Assembly (NCBI GenBank): GCA_028284285.1 | Contig: JANQSA010000062.1 | Location: forward strand, 1 to 64,000 | DNA: 64,000 bases | Source: Croceivirga sp. | Lineage (GTDB): Bacteria; Bacteroidota; Bacteroidia; Flavobacteriales; Flavobacteriaceae | Reading direction: 5' to 3' | Shown: piece after piece, positions 1 through 9,110 of the stretch | How the letters are laid out: each line of letters opens with the position of its first letter | Position numbering within the stretch: the stretch's first letter is position 1 | Notes under the pieces: model-generated | Seen by the model: only the letters and a program-made list of their open reading frames with translations | Told to the model about the DNA's origin: nothing | Databases searched by the model: none | Position numbers and translations under genes: made by a program

Positions 1-1252
1 AGAGGGAATTACCACCGTCCATGACAACGGGTGCAGGGTCAGTACCTACTCCAACTGTCCATGCCGTACTACCATCCTCAAAATCGCCATTGGTCAACAA
101 TTCGGTCATACTACCCCCACTTTCAGCCTGCGCTATGTCATCCATATAGAAGGTACCTGCAGTGGTTCCGGGCCCGTCAACAAATATCACCATGGTAGCA
201 TACTGGCCTGTGGGAACAAATGGTTCGCCCACCCCTTGGCTGCCGTCAATAAAGCTTTTGATGGCATCCGTAGCAAAGTTAAAGCTCAACTCTTCCCAGC
301 CTGTTCCACCGTGGTTTGCCACCACTTCATTTTCACGCTCACCATTGACTCCACCTTCAAATTTCAACAGGATTGGAATAGCTGATTGCGACCAAAACTT
401 CATGGTTATGGTTTTATTTGTGCCGCTAAAATCAACAGGTGTCCCCAGGGTAAAGGCTCCGCCTTCAAATTCACTACCCGAATTGGTAATTGCCCCAACA
501 TTTGAGGCCGTAGGATTGGCCCCGGATAAATCAGGATTTTCCACCACCTCATAACTGGCTCCGTTAAAAGTGCCAAAAGCGTAATTCACTGTCGGTGAAT
601 CAAATGTTATGGGTAGTGCAATAGGATCGGATGCCCCGGAAATAGTGACTGTTTCGGACGCCTCAATGGTAGCGGCACCCGCACCACGAGCCACCACAGT
701 AACTATATACTCCCCGGTTTCCGCATAAATGTGGGTTGCCGTTTGCCCTGCCATTATGGTAGTTGGCATGTCGCCTTCTTGTTCATCCCCAAAAAGGATA
801 TCGAATACTGTTGCATTATCAGCTGTTGGCGCTACTGTAATCTCAAAAGGATCACTCTCCGAAATGGTGATATCCACCATCAGGTCCGTGGGCGGCGTAA
901 ACGAAATGGTTACTACGCGTACCAGTTCACTTGTTAGGCCGCTGGCGCCAATGGCCACTACACGAAGGTTGAATTCCCCTTCACCATAGATATGAGTTAC
1001 CGTTTCTCCTGGGTTTACCTGGGTAGGGGTTTCATTTTCCACATCGCCAAAAAACACCTCAAATACCGAAGCTCCTTCAGCGGTTGGGGTTATCGATACC
1101 TCACCGGTGTCGTCCTGGGCAATATCAAATATGGCCAAAAGATTGGTAGGTGCTGATATATCCTGAAACGCAAATGAAGTTTCATCATCCTCGCAAGCTG
1201 TAAATACATGCAGTACCAAAAAGAATACCATTATGTGCTTTAAATATTTCAT
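1..1252 (-). CDS. PKD-domain carbohydrate-binding lipoprotein (C-terminus cut by window edge)
   Basis: The reading frame opens with ATG at 1252 and is still open at position 1, giving about 417 residues with the C-terminus missing. It starts with a lipoprotein signal peptide ending in FTAC followed by EDDE, an acidic motif typical of surface-exposed Bacteroidota lipoproteins. Two tandem PKD-like beta domains follow (about residues 35-125 and 120-210, each with a TxIYxExG-like strand). Then comes a jelly-roll-like region with repeated GxxF and D-rich strands resembling a carbohydrate-binding module. It lies directly downstream of susD on the same strand, the usual place for a surface glycan-binding protein. 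The PKD plus CBM layout resembles lipoproteins of flavobacterial glucan loci, but a catalytic domain could still lie beyond the edge. Confidence 0.8.
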   Translation of the reverse strand, partial: MKYLKHIMVFFLVLHVFTACEDDETSFAFQDISAPTNLLAIFDIAQDDTGEVSITPTAEGASVFEVFFGDVENETPTQVNPGETVTHIYGEGEFNLRVVAIGASGLTSELVRVVTISFTPPTDLMVDITISESDPFEITVAPTADNATVFDILFGDEQEGDMPTTIMAGQTATHIYAETGEYIVTVVARGAGAATIEASETVTISGASDPIALPITFDSPTVNYAFGTFNGASYEVVENPDLSGANPTASNVGAITNSGSEFEGGAFTLGTPVDFSGTNKTITMKFWSQSAIPILLKFEGGVNGERENEVVANHGGTGWEELSFNFATDAIKSFIDGSQGVGEPFVPTGQYATMVIFVDGPGTTAGTFYMDDIAQAESGGSMTELLTNGDFEDGSTAWTVGVGTDPAPVVMDGGNSL

Positions 1253-1272
1253 TTTTCTTAGTTTACGTTTAG

Positions 1273-2724
1273 TTAATAACCAGGATTTTGAGGCCAACGG
1301 TCGCCCGCCAATTCTATTTCTATACTTGGAATAGGGAACAGTTCGTGTTTTCCCGTTTGAAATCCGTCTATTTCGGATGCTGCTCTTCCTGTTCTTACCA
1401 AGTCAAAAAAACGGTGTCCTTCGCCTACCAGTTCCACACGTCTTTCTTGATAAATGGCATCGGTCAGTGCACTACCAGTGACTGTTATGTTGCCTAATCC
1501 AGCTCTGTTTCGTACACGGTTCAGATATTGTTGCGCCGTGATATCGCCAAGGTTGCCGCGATTTAAAGCTTCCGCTGCCATCAACAATACATCCGCAAAA
1601 CGAATTGCCCTATAGTTATTGGGATTGGTAAGGTTGGCGTCCCCTGTATTTAAATCGCCTTGCCTTGCAATATATTTTCTGTTGTAATAGCCGGTATGTT
1701 CAAAACCCTCCACAAAGGAAACATCGGGATTTGCAGCGGCCCAGGCTTCGATATCCAGTATGGCCACATCCCTGCGAATGTCCCCGTCTTCAAAAGCATC
1801 AAAAGCCTCTTGGGTGGGTACATTAAAACTAAAGCCCGACTCAAATAATGGTCCCGAATAATTACGGATACCATTGAATCCAACGGCTATATTACCTTCG
1901 CTGCATTGCAAACAATCAAAACCAGCCCCTTCTTCATCCGTATACTGTACTTCAAAAACAGATTCAATATTATTCTCATTGTCATTTTCGAACATGGTAG
2001 AATAATCGGTTAACAAGTTATAAGTTCCCGAATTGATCACTTCTTCCAAAACATTGGCAGCTTCCTGGAATTTATCCTGAAACAGGTATACCTTACCTAA
2101 AAGGGCTTTGGCAGCTCCCTCTGTAACTCTTCCTGTTTGCTGTTGTACCACGGGTAGATTGTCAGCGGCAAAAATCAAATCCTGTTCTATCTGTGCATAA
2201 ACTTCTGCACGTGGTGTTCTGTCAATTTCCTGGTCATCCCCGAATAACAATCGTTGATCTACAGCCAAGGGCACATCCCCAAACCATTTGACCAGTTCAA
2301 AATAGTAATAGGCCCTAAGGAAGGTGGCTTCGGCAATTACCACCTCTCTTCCCGGAAAGTCCGTCTTGTCCCTAAACTCCAAAACATAGTTCGCCCTGTT
2401 AACCCCAGCGAACATCCAACTCCAAATATCACGAAGTTGTTGGTTGACAGGAGTATGTATCATATCGTCAATTTCCTGTATTCCCGGAGTGTCAGTAGCA
2501 CTTTCTCCCCCGGCCAAGGTATTGTCCGAGGCAATCTCACCCAACATTACATTGATATAGGTACTCTGAAGCAGATCATAAGCGCCAATTAACGCCTCTT
2601 GATAATCCTCTTCGGAGTTGAAGAAGTCTTCAGAATTTTCATCAAAGGCATCTACGTCCACAAAATCATCCGTACAAGCCAAAATCAGCAAACAGGAGCT
2701 TAAAGCAACTAGAATTTTTTTCAT
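1273..2724 (-). CDS. susD: SusD-like outer-membrane glycan-binding lipoprotein (PUL1)
   Basis: This is a RagB/SusD family lipoprotein of 483 residues that would cap the neighbouring SusC transporter and capture oligosaccharides at the cell surface. The chosen ATG at 2724 gives a clean lipoprotein signal (MKKILVAL... ending LILAC, then TDDF). An upstream in-frame ATG at 2754 would add ten residues before the signal and is less likely. The N-terminal tetratricopeptide-rich half contains the AEATFLRAYYYFELVKWFGDVPL-type segment typical of SusD. The C-terminal part carries the conserved YQERRVEL..EGHRFFDLVRTG stretch and ends in WPQNPGY, a classic SusD terminus. It follows susC by about 33 nt and precedes the PKD lipoprotein. 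Confidence 0.95.
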   Translation of the reverse strand: MKKILVALSSCLLILACTDDFVDVDAFDENSEDFFNSEEDYQEALIGAYDLLQSTYINVMLGEIASDNTLAGGESATDTPGIQEIDDMIHTPVNQQLRDIWSWMFAGVNRANYVLEFRDKTDFPGREVVIAEATFLRAYYYFELVKWFGDVPLAVDQRLLFGDDQEIDRTPRAEVYAQIEQDLIFAADNLPVVQQQTGRVTEGAAKALLGKVYLFQDKFQEAANVLEEVINSGTYNLLTDYSTMFENDNENNIESVFEVQYTDEEGAGFDCLQCSEGNIAVGFNGIRNYSGPLFESGFSFNVPTQEAFDAFEDGDIRRDVAILDIEAWAAANPDVSFVEGFEHTGYYNRKYIARQGDLNTGDANLTNPNNYRAIRFADVLLMAAEALNRGNLGDITAQQYLNRVRNRAGLGNITVTGSALTDAIYQERRVELVGEGHRFFDLVRTGRAASEIDGFQTGKHELFPIPSIEIELAGDRWPQNPGY

Positions 2725-2757
2725 TGACCTTGTTTTAAAGTTGTTCCTCTCCATTCC

Positions 2758-5700
2758 TTAAAATTTAAAATTTACACCTAGCAAATAGGTTCGTGGTACT
2801 GGATAAAACCCTTGATCAATTCCTCCACCTATGGGATCCCCTGATGAGGCACTGGGGTCATACCCCCGGTATTCCGTAAAGGTGAAAACATTATTGGCCG
2901 ATACATAGAGTCTAAGACTATTGGCGCCAAAACGCTCCATCAAGGAGGTTGGGAAGGTGTACCCCAATTGTATGTTTTGTATCCTTAGAAAAGAACCATC
3001 TTCTACGAAAAAATCGGAAAACAACACATTGGAATTGGCCCCGGTAGTTACCCGGGGGTGTTCATTGGTACTGCCTTCGCCCGTCCATCGGTTTAGAGTA
3101 TAAACCGATCTGTTCACCAAAGGGTTGTTTCGTTCATAATTACGTACAATCTCGTTACCCAAAGAGGCAAACGCATTGGTAGCAAAATCGAAATTTTTAT
3201 AGTTAATGTTGATGTTAAGACCCATCGTTACATCGGGTATGGGATTCCCTATATCTGTTCTGTCGTCCGAATCGATGACGCCATCTCCATTGATATCTAC
3301 AAAGCGTAAATCCCCCGGAGCGGCATTAACCTGGGTAGCATGGGCATCCACCTCAGCCTGATTTTGGAAAATCCCATCCGTTTGCAATCCATAAAAATAT
3401 CCGATGGGAAATCCGGCTTCCATTCTGGAGGGAGGATCTTGACCCACACCAAAAGAACCGGCTTCAATAAACCCCACCCCATTATTTACCGAGATGACCT
3501 CATTTTCCAAAAAGGTGGCGTTGTAATTAATGCTATAGTTAAAGTCCTTGTTGCGATCACTTTGATAGCCAATGGCAAACTCAAACCCCCGGTTCTCTAC
3601 GGTTCCCGCATTTACAAAAGGGGGTTGGGCCCCAGGAGCCGCAGATCCCAGAATGCCAGAAACGGGTGGCTGCACGAGAAGATCTTCCGTCCTTCTGTTG
3701 AAATAGTCAGCCGTAATGTTCACAGACCCATTGAACAATCGTAAGTCCGCACCAATATCCAATGTCTGTTGCTCCTCCCATTGAATTTCCGGATTGGCTA
3801 AAATACCCGATGCCACTCCAAAAGCTCTTTGTTCATCCAATACATAAACCCCTTCGCCATCTAAAATGGATCGAAAACCATTGGCACGAATCCGATCATT
3901 ACCTATGATACCATAACTGGCACGGAACTTTAAAAAATCAATCCACCCACCGCCCGCAAAAAAGGGCTCATCGGACACGATCCATCCCAAAGAACCGGAA
4001 GGAAAATAACCAAAACGATTTTCCGGGCCAAAAGCGGTTGATCCGTCCCTTCTTATCAACCCGGAAAACAAATAGCGTCCTTTATAGTCATACTGTAACC
4101 GCGCAAAATAGGACAACAATCGGGTTCTGAACTTTCCACTTAATCCTTGCTCAATTTGGTCATTTTGAATTCGGTCAACATCCTCTATTCTTGCATTGTT
4201 GAAGTTCACATTCTGCGTTTCCGGGAAAAACCCAAAGTTGGTTCCTGAGAACTGCCCGCTGGTGTCAAATACCGACATTCCCAACATTGCCGTAATATTG
4301 TGTACATCGTTGAGTCTTCTGCTGTAAGTAATAAAATTATCAAAGGTATAATCTCGGAAAATATCCTTATTTGTATCTAAACGGCTCGTTCTGAGTCCCT
4401 CGTCGTTCACACCGATATTGTTGAATACCTTGCCGTCCCCATAAAAAACGATTGGGGTAAAGGTTCTGCCCCGGACCTCAGAATAATTGAACTGAAAACT
4501 GGACTCAACAGCAAAATTGTTCCAAAAGGTGTAGTTAGCTCCGATCTTCCCACTTATCCTGTCCACATCAGTAGCATTAAAGGTGTTCGCTATTTGCGCC
4601 AGGGGGTTGATCACTTCGTTGCCCAGCCCTTCTGCTAAGGTAAAATCTCCATTTTCATCAAGAACGTCAAAGGTTGGAGCATTATTTAGGGCGTTGAACA
4701 GGACTGATCCAATTGCATTTTCAGCTAACGTCTTTCTTTTTGTATTAGTGTACAGCAAGTTGGTGGTCAGTTTGAGGTTTTCGAGGATATCCGTGTTCAC
4801 GTTCATTCTTACGGTAGATCTGTTAAAATTGGCTTTTGACCCACCTACTATACCATCCTGGGTCAATAACCCTGCCCCAAAGGAGTATGTTATTCTTTCA
4901 CCGCCACCACTAACCGTTATATTATGATTAAAAATGGGTGCACTTTCAAACACTTCATCCTGCCAATCAGTGCCCGACCCTAAATTGGAGAAATTGGGAA
5001 AAGGATTGGGTTGCCCTCCCGCTGCAAAAGCCTCATTGGCAATAACGGCATATTCCGTGGCATTAAGAACGGGGATCTTTCTTGTAGTCTCCTGAAAACC
5101 ACCCCATGCGTCGTAACTAAATCGAAGTCCTGTATTTTTTCTTCCTGTCTTTGTAGTGATCAATATTACCCCATTGGCCGCCCTTACCCCATAAATACCT
5201 GCGGTGGCATCCTTTAAGATATTCATGCTTTCAATATCACTGGGATTAATTACAGATAAGTCTTCAATCACGTTGCCATCCACCAGAATGAGTGGACGGT
5301 TATCGCCATTTGTAGAGATACCCCTAATCCTAATGCTAGATGCGCTACCGGGGGATCCGGAGTCAGAAGTAATATTTACACCAGCCACCTGTCCTTGAAG
5401 TGCCTGTTCTATCCGTGTAGGATTCAATTCTTCGATAGTTTCCGAACCTACTACGGAAACCGCACCGGTAATTTCCTTTTTGGTCTGGGTTCCATACCCA
5501 ATCACCACTACCTCATCCAAGGCACTTACATCTTCCTGTAGCAATACATTGAACGGCCCTTCATTTTGGACAATGATCTCCTGGGCTATAAATCCTATAT
5601 AGGATACCACCAAAACATCACCAATAGTAACATCCCCCAGCGTAAAGTTTCCGTCAAAATCCGTTTGAGCGCCATTGGTGGTTCCCTTTATGATGACAGT

Positions 5701-5820
5701 AGCACCGGGTAAAGGTTCATTTAATCCCGCATCATTTACGGTTCCCGTAATTGTAATACTCTGGCCCCAAAGACCAACCGTAAAAACCATGAACGTGAGA
5801 AATGAATATACGTACCTCAT
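2758..5820 (-). CDS. susC: SusC/RagA family TonB-dependent glycan transporter (PUL1)
   Basis: This outer-membrane TonB-dependent transporter (1020 residues) imports oligosaccharides using energy from TonB. I use the ATG at 5820 because the only upstream in-frame start is a GTG that would put seven extra residues before the signal peptide. After the signal (about 1-20) come a carboxypeptidase-regulatory-like domain (about 22-105), the DEVVVIGYG segment that serves as TonB box in SusC proteins, and a plug domain (about 115-225) with the GVRAANGVILITTK signature. The rest is the 22-stranded barrel, ending in an aromatic residue (FKF). It is followed by susD, and the regulator gene lies upstream. 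Confidence 0.96.
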   Translation of the reverse strand: MRYVYSFLTFMVFTVGLWGQSITITGTVNDAGLNEPLPGATVIIKGTTNGAQTDFDGNFTLGDVTIGDVLVVSYIGFIAQEIIVQNEGPFNVLLQEDVSALDEVVVIGYGTQTKKEITGAVSVVGSETIEELNPTRIEQALQGQVAGVNITSDSGSPGSASSIRIRGISTNGDNRPLILVDGNVIEDLSVINPSDIESMNILKDATAGIYGVRAANGVILITTKTGRKNTGLRFSYDAWGGFQETTRKIPVLNATEYAVIANEAFAAGGQPNPFPNFSNLGSGTDWQDEVFESAPIFNHNITVSGGGERITYSFGAGLLTQDGIVGGSKANFNRSTVRMNVNTDILENLKLTTNLLYTNTKRKTLAENAIGSVLFNALNNAPTFDVLDENGDFTLAEGLGNEVINPLAQIANTFNATDVDRISGKIGANYTFWNNFAVESSFQFNYSEVRGRTFTPIVFYGDGKVFNNIGVNDEGLRTSRLDTNKDIFRDYTFDNFITYSRRLNDVHNITAMLGMSVFDTSGQFSGTNFGFFPETQNVNFNNARIEDVDRIQNDQIEQGLSGKFRTRLLSYFARLQYDYKGRYLFSGLIRRDGSTAFGPENRFGYFPSGSLGWIVSDEPFFAGGGWIDFLKFRASYGIIGNDRIRANGFRSILDGEGVYVLDEQRAFGVASGILANPEIQWEEQQTLDIGADLRLFNGSVNITADYFNRRTEDLLVQPPVSGILGSAAPGAQPPFVNAGTVENRGFEFAIGYQSDRNKDFNYSINYNATFLENEVISVNNGVGFIEAGSFGVGQDPPSRMEAGFPIGYFYGLQTDGIFQNQAEVDAHATQVNAAPGDLRFVDINGDGVIDSDDRTDIGNPIPDVTMGLNININYKNFDFATNAFASLGNEIVRNYERNNPLVNRSVYTLNRWTGEGSTNEHPRVTTGANSNVLFSDFFVEDGSFLRIQNIQLGYTFPTSLMERFGANSLRLYVSANNVFTFTEYRGYDPSASSGDPIGGGIDQGFYPVPRTYLLGVNFKF

Positions 5821-5884
5821 GTGTTGTAATTTTGAGGACACAATTTATTTCATTTAGCAAGGCATCCCATAAAACCTGCCACTA

Positions 5885-5893
5885 CAAAAAATA
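5885..5893 (-). promoter_or_regulatory. Possible -7 element for PUL1 susC
   Basis: Read on the minus strand this is TATTTTTTG, a near match to the Bacteroidota -7 element TAnnTTTG with one extra base in the spacer. It would start transcription about 60 nt before the susC ATG. I see no -33 TTTG at the right distance, so this is a weak call. Confidence 0.25.
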
Positions 5894-5922
5894 TACATGT
5901 ATAAAAAAAGAAGGGTTAAAAT

Positions 5923-5943
5923 GCATTTTTCGCATAAAAATGC
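5923..5943. promoter_or_regulatory. Perfect 8-bp inverted repeat upstream of PUL1 susC
   Basis: GCATTTTT (5923-5930) and AAAAATGC (5936-5943) are exact reverse complements separated by five bases. The repeat sits about 110 bp upstream of the susC start, in the 239-bp gap between the regulator and susC. There is no U-tract after it in either direction, so it is more likely an operator than a terminator. The binding protein is not known; the adjacent propeller regulator is the obvious candidate. Confidence 0.35.
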
Positions 5944-6059
5944 CCCGTATATTATGAGTTTATAAAAATTCTCTCGTAATGAGAAAACTTAACATTTAAT
6001 TAGGATAAAGAAAAATGTATAGGAAATGTTGAGGTAAGGAGAAGATCGTGTTGTGTTAA

Positions 6060-8993
6060 TCAAAGCTTTAAGATGTAATTAACAAGGTTTTCATCATGGG
6101 TTAGGTTCATTTTTTTACGCAATCGGTAACGTTTAATCTCAACACTACGGGCGGAAATATTAAATAAAGGGGCTATTTCCTTTGAAGACAAATTTAAACG
6201 CAGGTAAGCACACAGGCGTATATCGTTTGGGGTAAGATTGGGATGGGCCTTTTTAAGTTTTTTCAAAAATTTACGGTCAGCATTGTTAAAAGCTTCTTTA
6301 AACAGTTCCCAATCATCATGCTGATTCAGACTCTGGTCTATTACCTTGATTATGGGTTTTACAGCTTGCTTGTCCGATACGTTAGCCAAAAGTTGATCTT
6401 TGGCTTTTAAAAGCAATTTGTTCTTTTTTATAATGCTCATGGTAGATGCTGCCAGTTCATTGCTCTTGTTCTTAAATTCTTTCTTTAATTGCTCGTTCTT
6501 AAGCGCAATGATTTCTTTTTCGTTCTGAGCTTTGGCTAATGCCATTTCCCGTTGATTCTTCTGAACCAACACATGTTGCCGTTTCTTATAATACCTCTTA
6601 TAGGCACTGTGAATTAAGAAGAAACTCAGAATACCTCCTATAAAATAGATGATCCAGGCTGTGGTAGAGCGGTACCAGGGTGGGTTAATGGTAAAGGAAT
6701 AGGAAGCTACATTGCTGGAAATCCTATCCCCAATTCTGGAACGTACCCCAAAGGTGTAATCTCCACGGGGAAGGTTTTCAAATACGACAGCTGCATTTTC
6801 GGACCATTCACTCCAGTCAGGATATAACCCCTTAAGCCTAAATTGGTATTTTGGTTGGGTATATTTTTCAAAATGAGCAGTATAAAAAGAAACCGCCAGA
6901 TTATTTTCATAGCTTTTGAAGTTCCCCGGAAGTTGTTTATTTATATAGCCTCCGTTTTCTATTACCCCTTTTTTTACTGCTTTTGCAATTTGTCCAATAT
7001 GAACATCAAACTTTTTATTTCCAATGTGGTTCGTGTTCAGCATCAAATACCCCAAACTGTTCCCAAAAAGGTAGGTCCCTTTTTCAGCCAAGGGGGTTAT
7101 GGTTTCATAACCTACTATCCCATCCCGGATATCCTCGTTTAGAGGGATACGCCGGATCACCGGATTTTTTGATACACTTCCGGAAGAAAGCTGACTCAGG
7201 TTATCCTTGGTAAAAAACCATAATCGATTGCCTTCGGCCACTATTTTTCCGGACTCATATTCGGTTTCGGAATACACCGTGCTCAGAGTACTATCCCTGA
7301 TAAAGCGTTTCTTTCCTTCGTCATAGCTAAAAACTCCTCCTTTATTAGCGTATAATAACCTTCCTTTATGGGCAACCATTCCGGAATGGTCTCCCCGAAT
7401 TAGAGTGTCCACCGTTACGGAAAGCGCCTTTGTATAAGCGCTGTCCGTTTTTATTGTAAATACCCCTTTGTATTCGTGGTTCACAAAAATCTGGTCGTTC
7501 AAAATCGCCACATATCGGGAAGAGTTGTTAAAACCCTTTATTTTGTTGCGTAATTGCCAGGTACCCGTTTTTCTTTCGAGGATGTATAAGCCGTCATAGT
7601 TCCCCTGAATTAGGAAGTTGTCTTTATTTGCTATTGTACCGATGTTCCAGGTACCCGGGATGGACGCTATCTTTTTCGCACGATCTTCTTTAATGCTGTA
7701 CGTCCCGTTGTGGTGACCACAGAAAAGGACGTTATCAAAGATTTTCAAATCCCAAACCTGTCCTTGTGTCCCTTTAATAAGCGTAAAACTAGACGCTATT
7801 CCCATTTTCTTATAAAACAGACCCTGGTTGGTTCCAACATACAAATGATCATCATACACCAAAGCGGTATAGACACTACCTATATCCCCGAAACTGCTAT
7901 TGTATTCCATAAAAGGAGAAGTACGATTGATATAGCTTACCCCGCTATCCAATCCCAGCCAGATGTTGCTGTCCTGGTCTTCGTATAAGGAAAGCACTGT
8001 GTTATTTCTCAGTCCTTCCGGTTGATTAATATGGTACATCAGGGTTCCATTACGATCCAATAAAATAAAGCCATCGGCAATTGTTCCAACGGCTATTTTT
8101 TTATCCGATAACACTGTAGCACAATACACCCCATTCCCCAACAATGGGTCAACCTGGGTTTCCCATGGGGTTAGGGTATCGCCATCAATTTTAAAAAACC
8201 CCTGACGTCGTGTCAATACCATCAGGCTGGAATCATGCTCTACAAGAGCAATGACTTCATCATTTTTTAAAGGTTCCTGGTCATATACAAGAACTTCCCG
8301 GCCTCCGTCAATTCTATACAATCCATGGTTGGTCCTGTGAAAAAAAACGCTCTGGCCAATGCGCCACAGTCCGGGTAAAGAGGTTTCAGCAGCTATGCTG
8401 GTTACCGTATTAGTTTTGAGGTTATAGGTATAGATGCGTTTTTTGGACTGAAACAGAATCCAGTCATCCACATCTAGAATGTTCCAGAACTCTTCATCTT
8501 CCAGCAGTTCTTCCCGGATCTCCTTTGACAGTGAGGTGTAGGCAAGCCCTCCAAAAGCATTTTTGCTCCAATATCCAAATTCCATGTAACAGCCCATATA
8601 AATCCTATCCCCAACTGCTTTTACGGAACGAAGTATGGTATGGTTAGGCGAGGTGAACAGGTTCCAGTTTGCACCATTGAATTCCAAAAGACCTTCATTA
8701 TTGGCAACGTATATGAGTTTTTCCTCGGACTGTGAAATAGCCCAATTTTGGTTTTCTGCACCGTACTCAGAAGGAGAATAGTTTTGGATTGGAGGTAGCT
8801 CCTGACTACACAGGGCTACGGTAAACAAACCAAAAATGAGTTTGCAATAGTTCAAATGGTACAATCTTTCTTTAAATATATAGTTTTTGCAGGAGTTTTG
8901 GTTTTGAAGCTTTGGTAAGAGGAAATAAGGAATAGGTGGCAGTCCTGCTATAAAATAACATTTGAGAAACGCCCTACTTTTTAAACAAACCAT
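6060..8993 (-). CDS. Propeller/Y_Y_Y sensor with LuxR-type HTH, PUL1 regulator
   Basis: This is a membrane-spanning one-protein regulator. An N-terminal signal region is followed by two-component-regulator propeller repeats (about residues 60-700, with the DQDSNIWLGLDSGVSYI repeat signature). Then come a Y_Y_Y domain (about 710-775), one transmembrane helix (about 780-802), a charged coiled coil, and a LuxR-type helix-turn-helix at about 915-975 (LSSKEIAPLFNISARSVEIKRYRLRKK). No histidine kinase or receiver domain is present, unlike Bacteroides hybrid two-component systems. The ATG at 8993 leaves an implausible 40 residues before the signal peptide; a TTG at 8864, giving YHLNYCKLIFGLFTVALCSQ, is likelier. 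It lies between the sulfatase-maturation gene and susC and probably controls PUL1. Confidence 0.88.
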   Translation of the reverse strand: MVCLKSRAFLKCYFIAGLPPIPYFLLPKLQNQNSCKNYIFKERLYHLNYCKLIFGLFTVALCSQELPPIQNYSPSEYGAENQNWAISQSEEKLIYVANNEGLLEFNGANWNLFTSPNHTILRSVKAVGDRIYMGCYMEFGYWSKNAFGGLAYTSLSKEIREELLEDEEFWNILDVDDWILFQSKKRIYTYNLKTNTVTSIAAETSLPGLWRIGQSVFFHRTNHGLYRIDGGREVLVYDQEPLKNDEVIALVEHDSSLMVLTRRQGFFKIDGDTLTPWETQVDPLLGNGVYCATVLSDKKIAVGTIADGFILLDRNGTLMYHINQPEGLRNNTVLSLYEDQDSNIWLGLDSGVSYINRTSPFMEYNSSFGDIGSVYTALVYDDHLYVGTNQGLFYKKMGIASSFTLIKGTQGQVWDLKIFDNVLFCGHHNGTYSIKEDRAKKIASIPGTWNIGTIANKDNFLIQGNYDGLYILERKTGTWQLRNKIKGFNNSSRYVAILNDQIFVNHEYKGVFTIKTDSAYTKALSVTVDTLIRGDHSGMVAHKGRLLYANKGGVFSYDEGKKRFIRDSTLSTVYSETEYESGKIVAEGNRLWFFTKDNLSQLSSGSVSKNPVIRRIPLNEDIRDGIVGYETITPLAEKGTYLFGNSLGYLMLNTNHIGNKKFDVHIGQIAKAVKKGVIENGGYINKQLPGNFKSYENNLAVSFYTAHFEKYTQPKYQFRLKGLYPDWSEWSENAAVVFENLPRGDYTFGVRSRIGDRISSNVASYSFTINPPWYRSTTAWIIYFIGGILSFFLIHSAYKRYYKKRQHVLVQKNQREMALAKAQNEKEIIALKNEQLKKEFKNKSNELAASTMSIIKKNKLLLKAKDQLLANVSDKQAVKPIIKVIDQSLNQHDDWELFKEAFNNADRKFLKKLKKAHPNLTPNDIRLCAYLRLNLSSKEIAPLFNISARSVEIKRYRLRKKMNLTHDENLVNYILKL

Positions 8994-9110
8994 CTGAAAG
9001 GGATTGAATTTTCAACCGTGTTTTCTCCCCGGAGTACCGCTCAACCTACAAATGACAACAGCAAATGTTTCAATTTTTGCTTAGGCCTTCAACCTTCTGA
9101 ATTTAACCTT

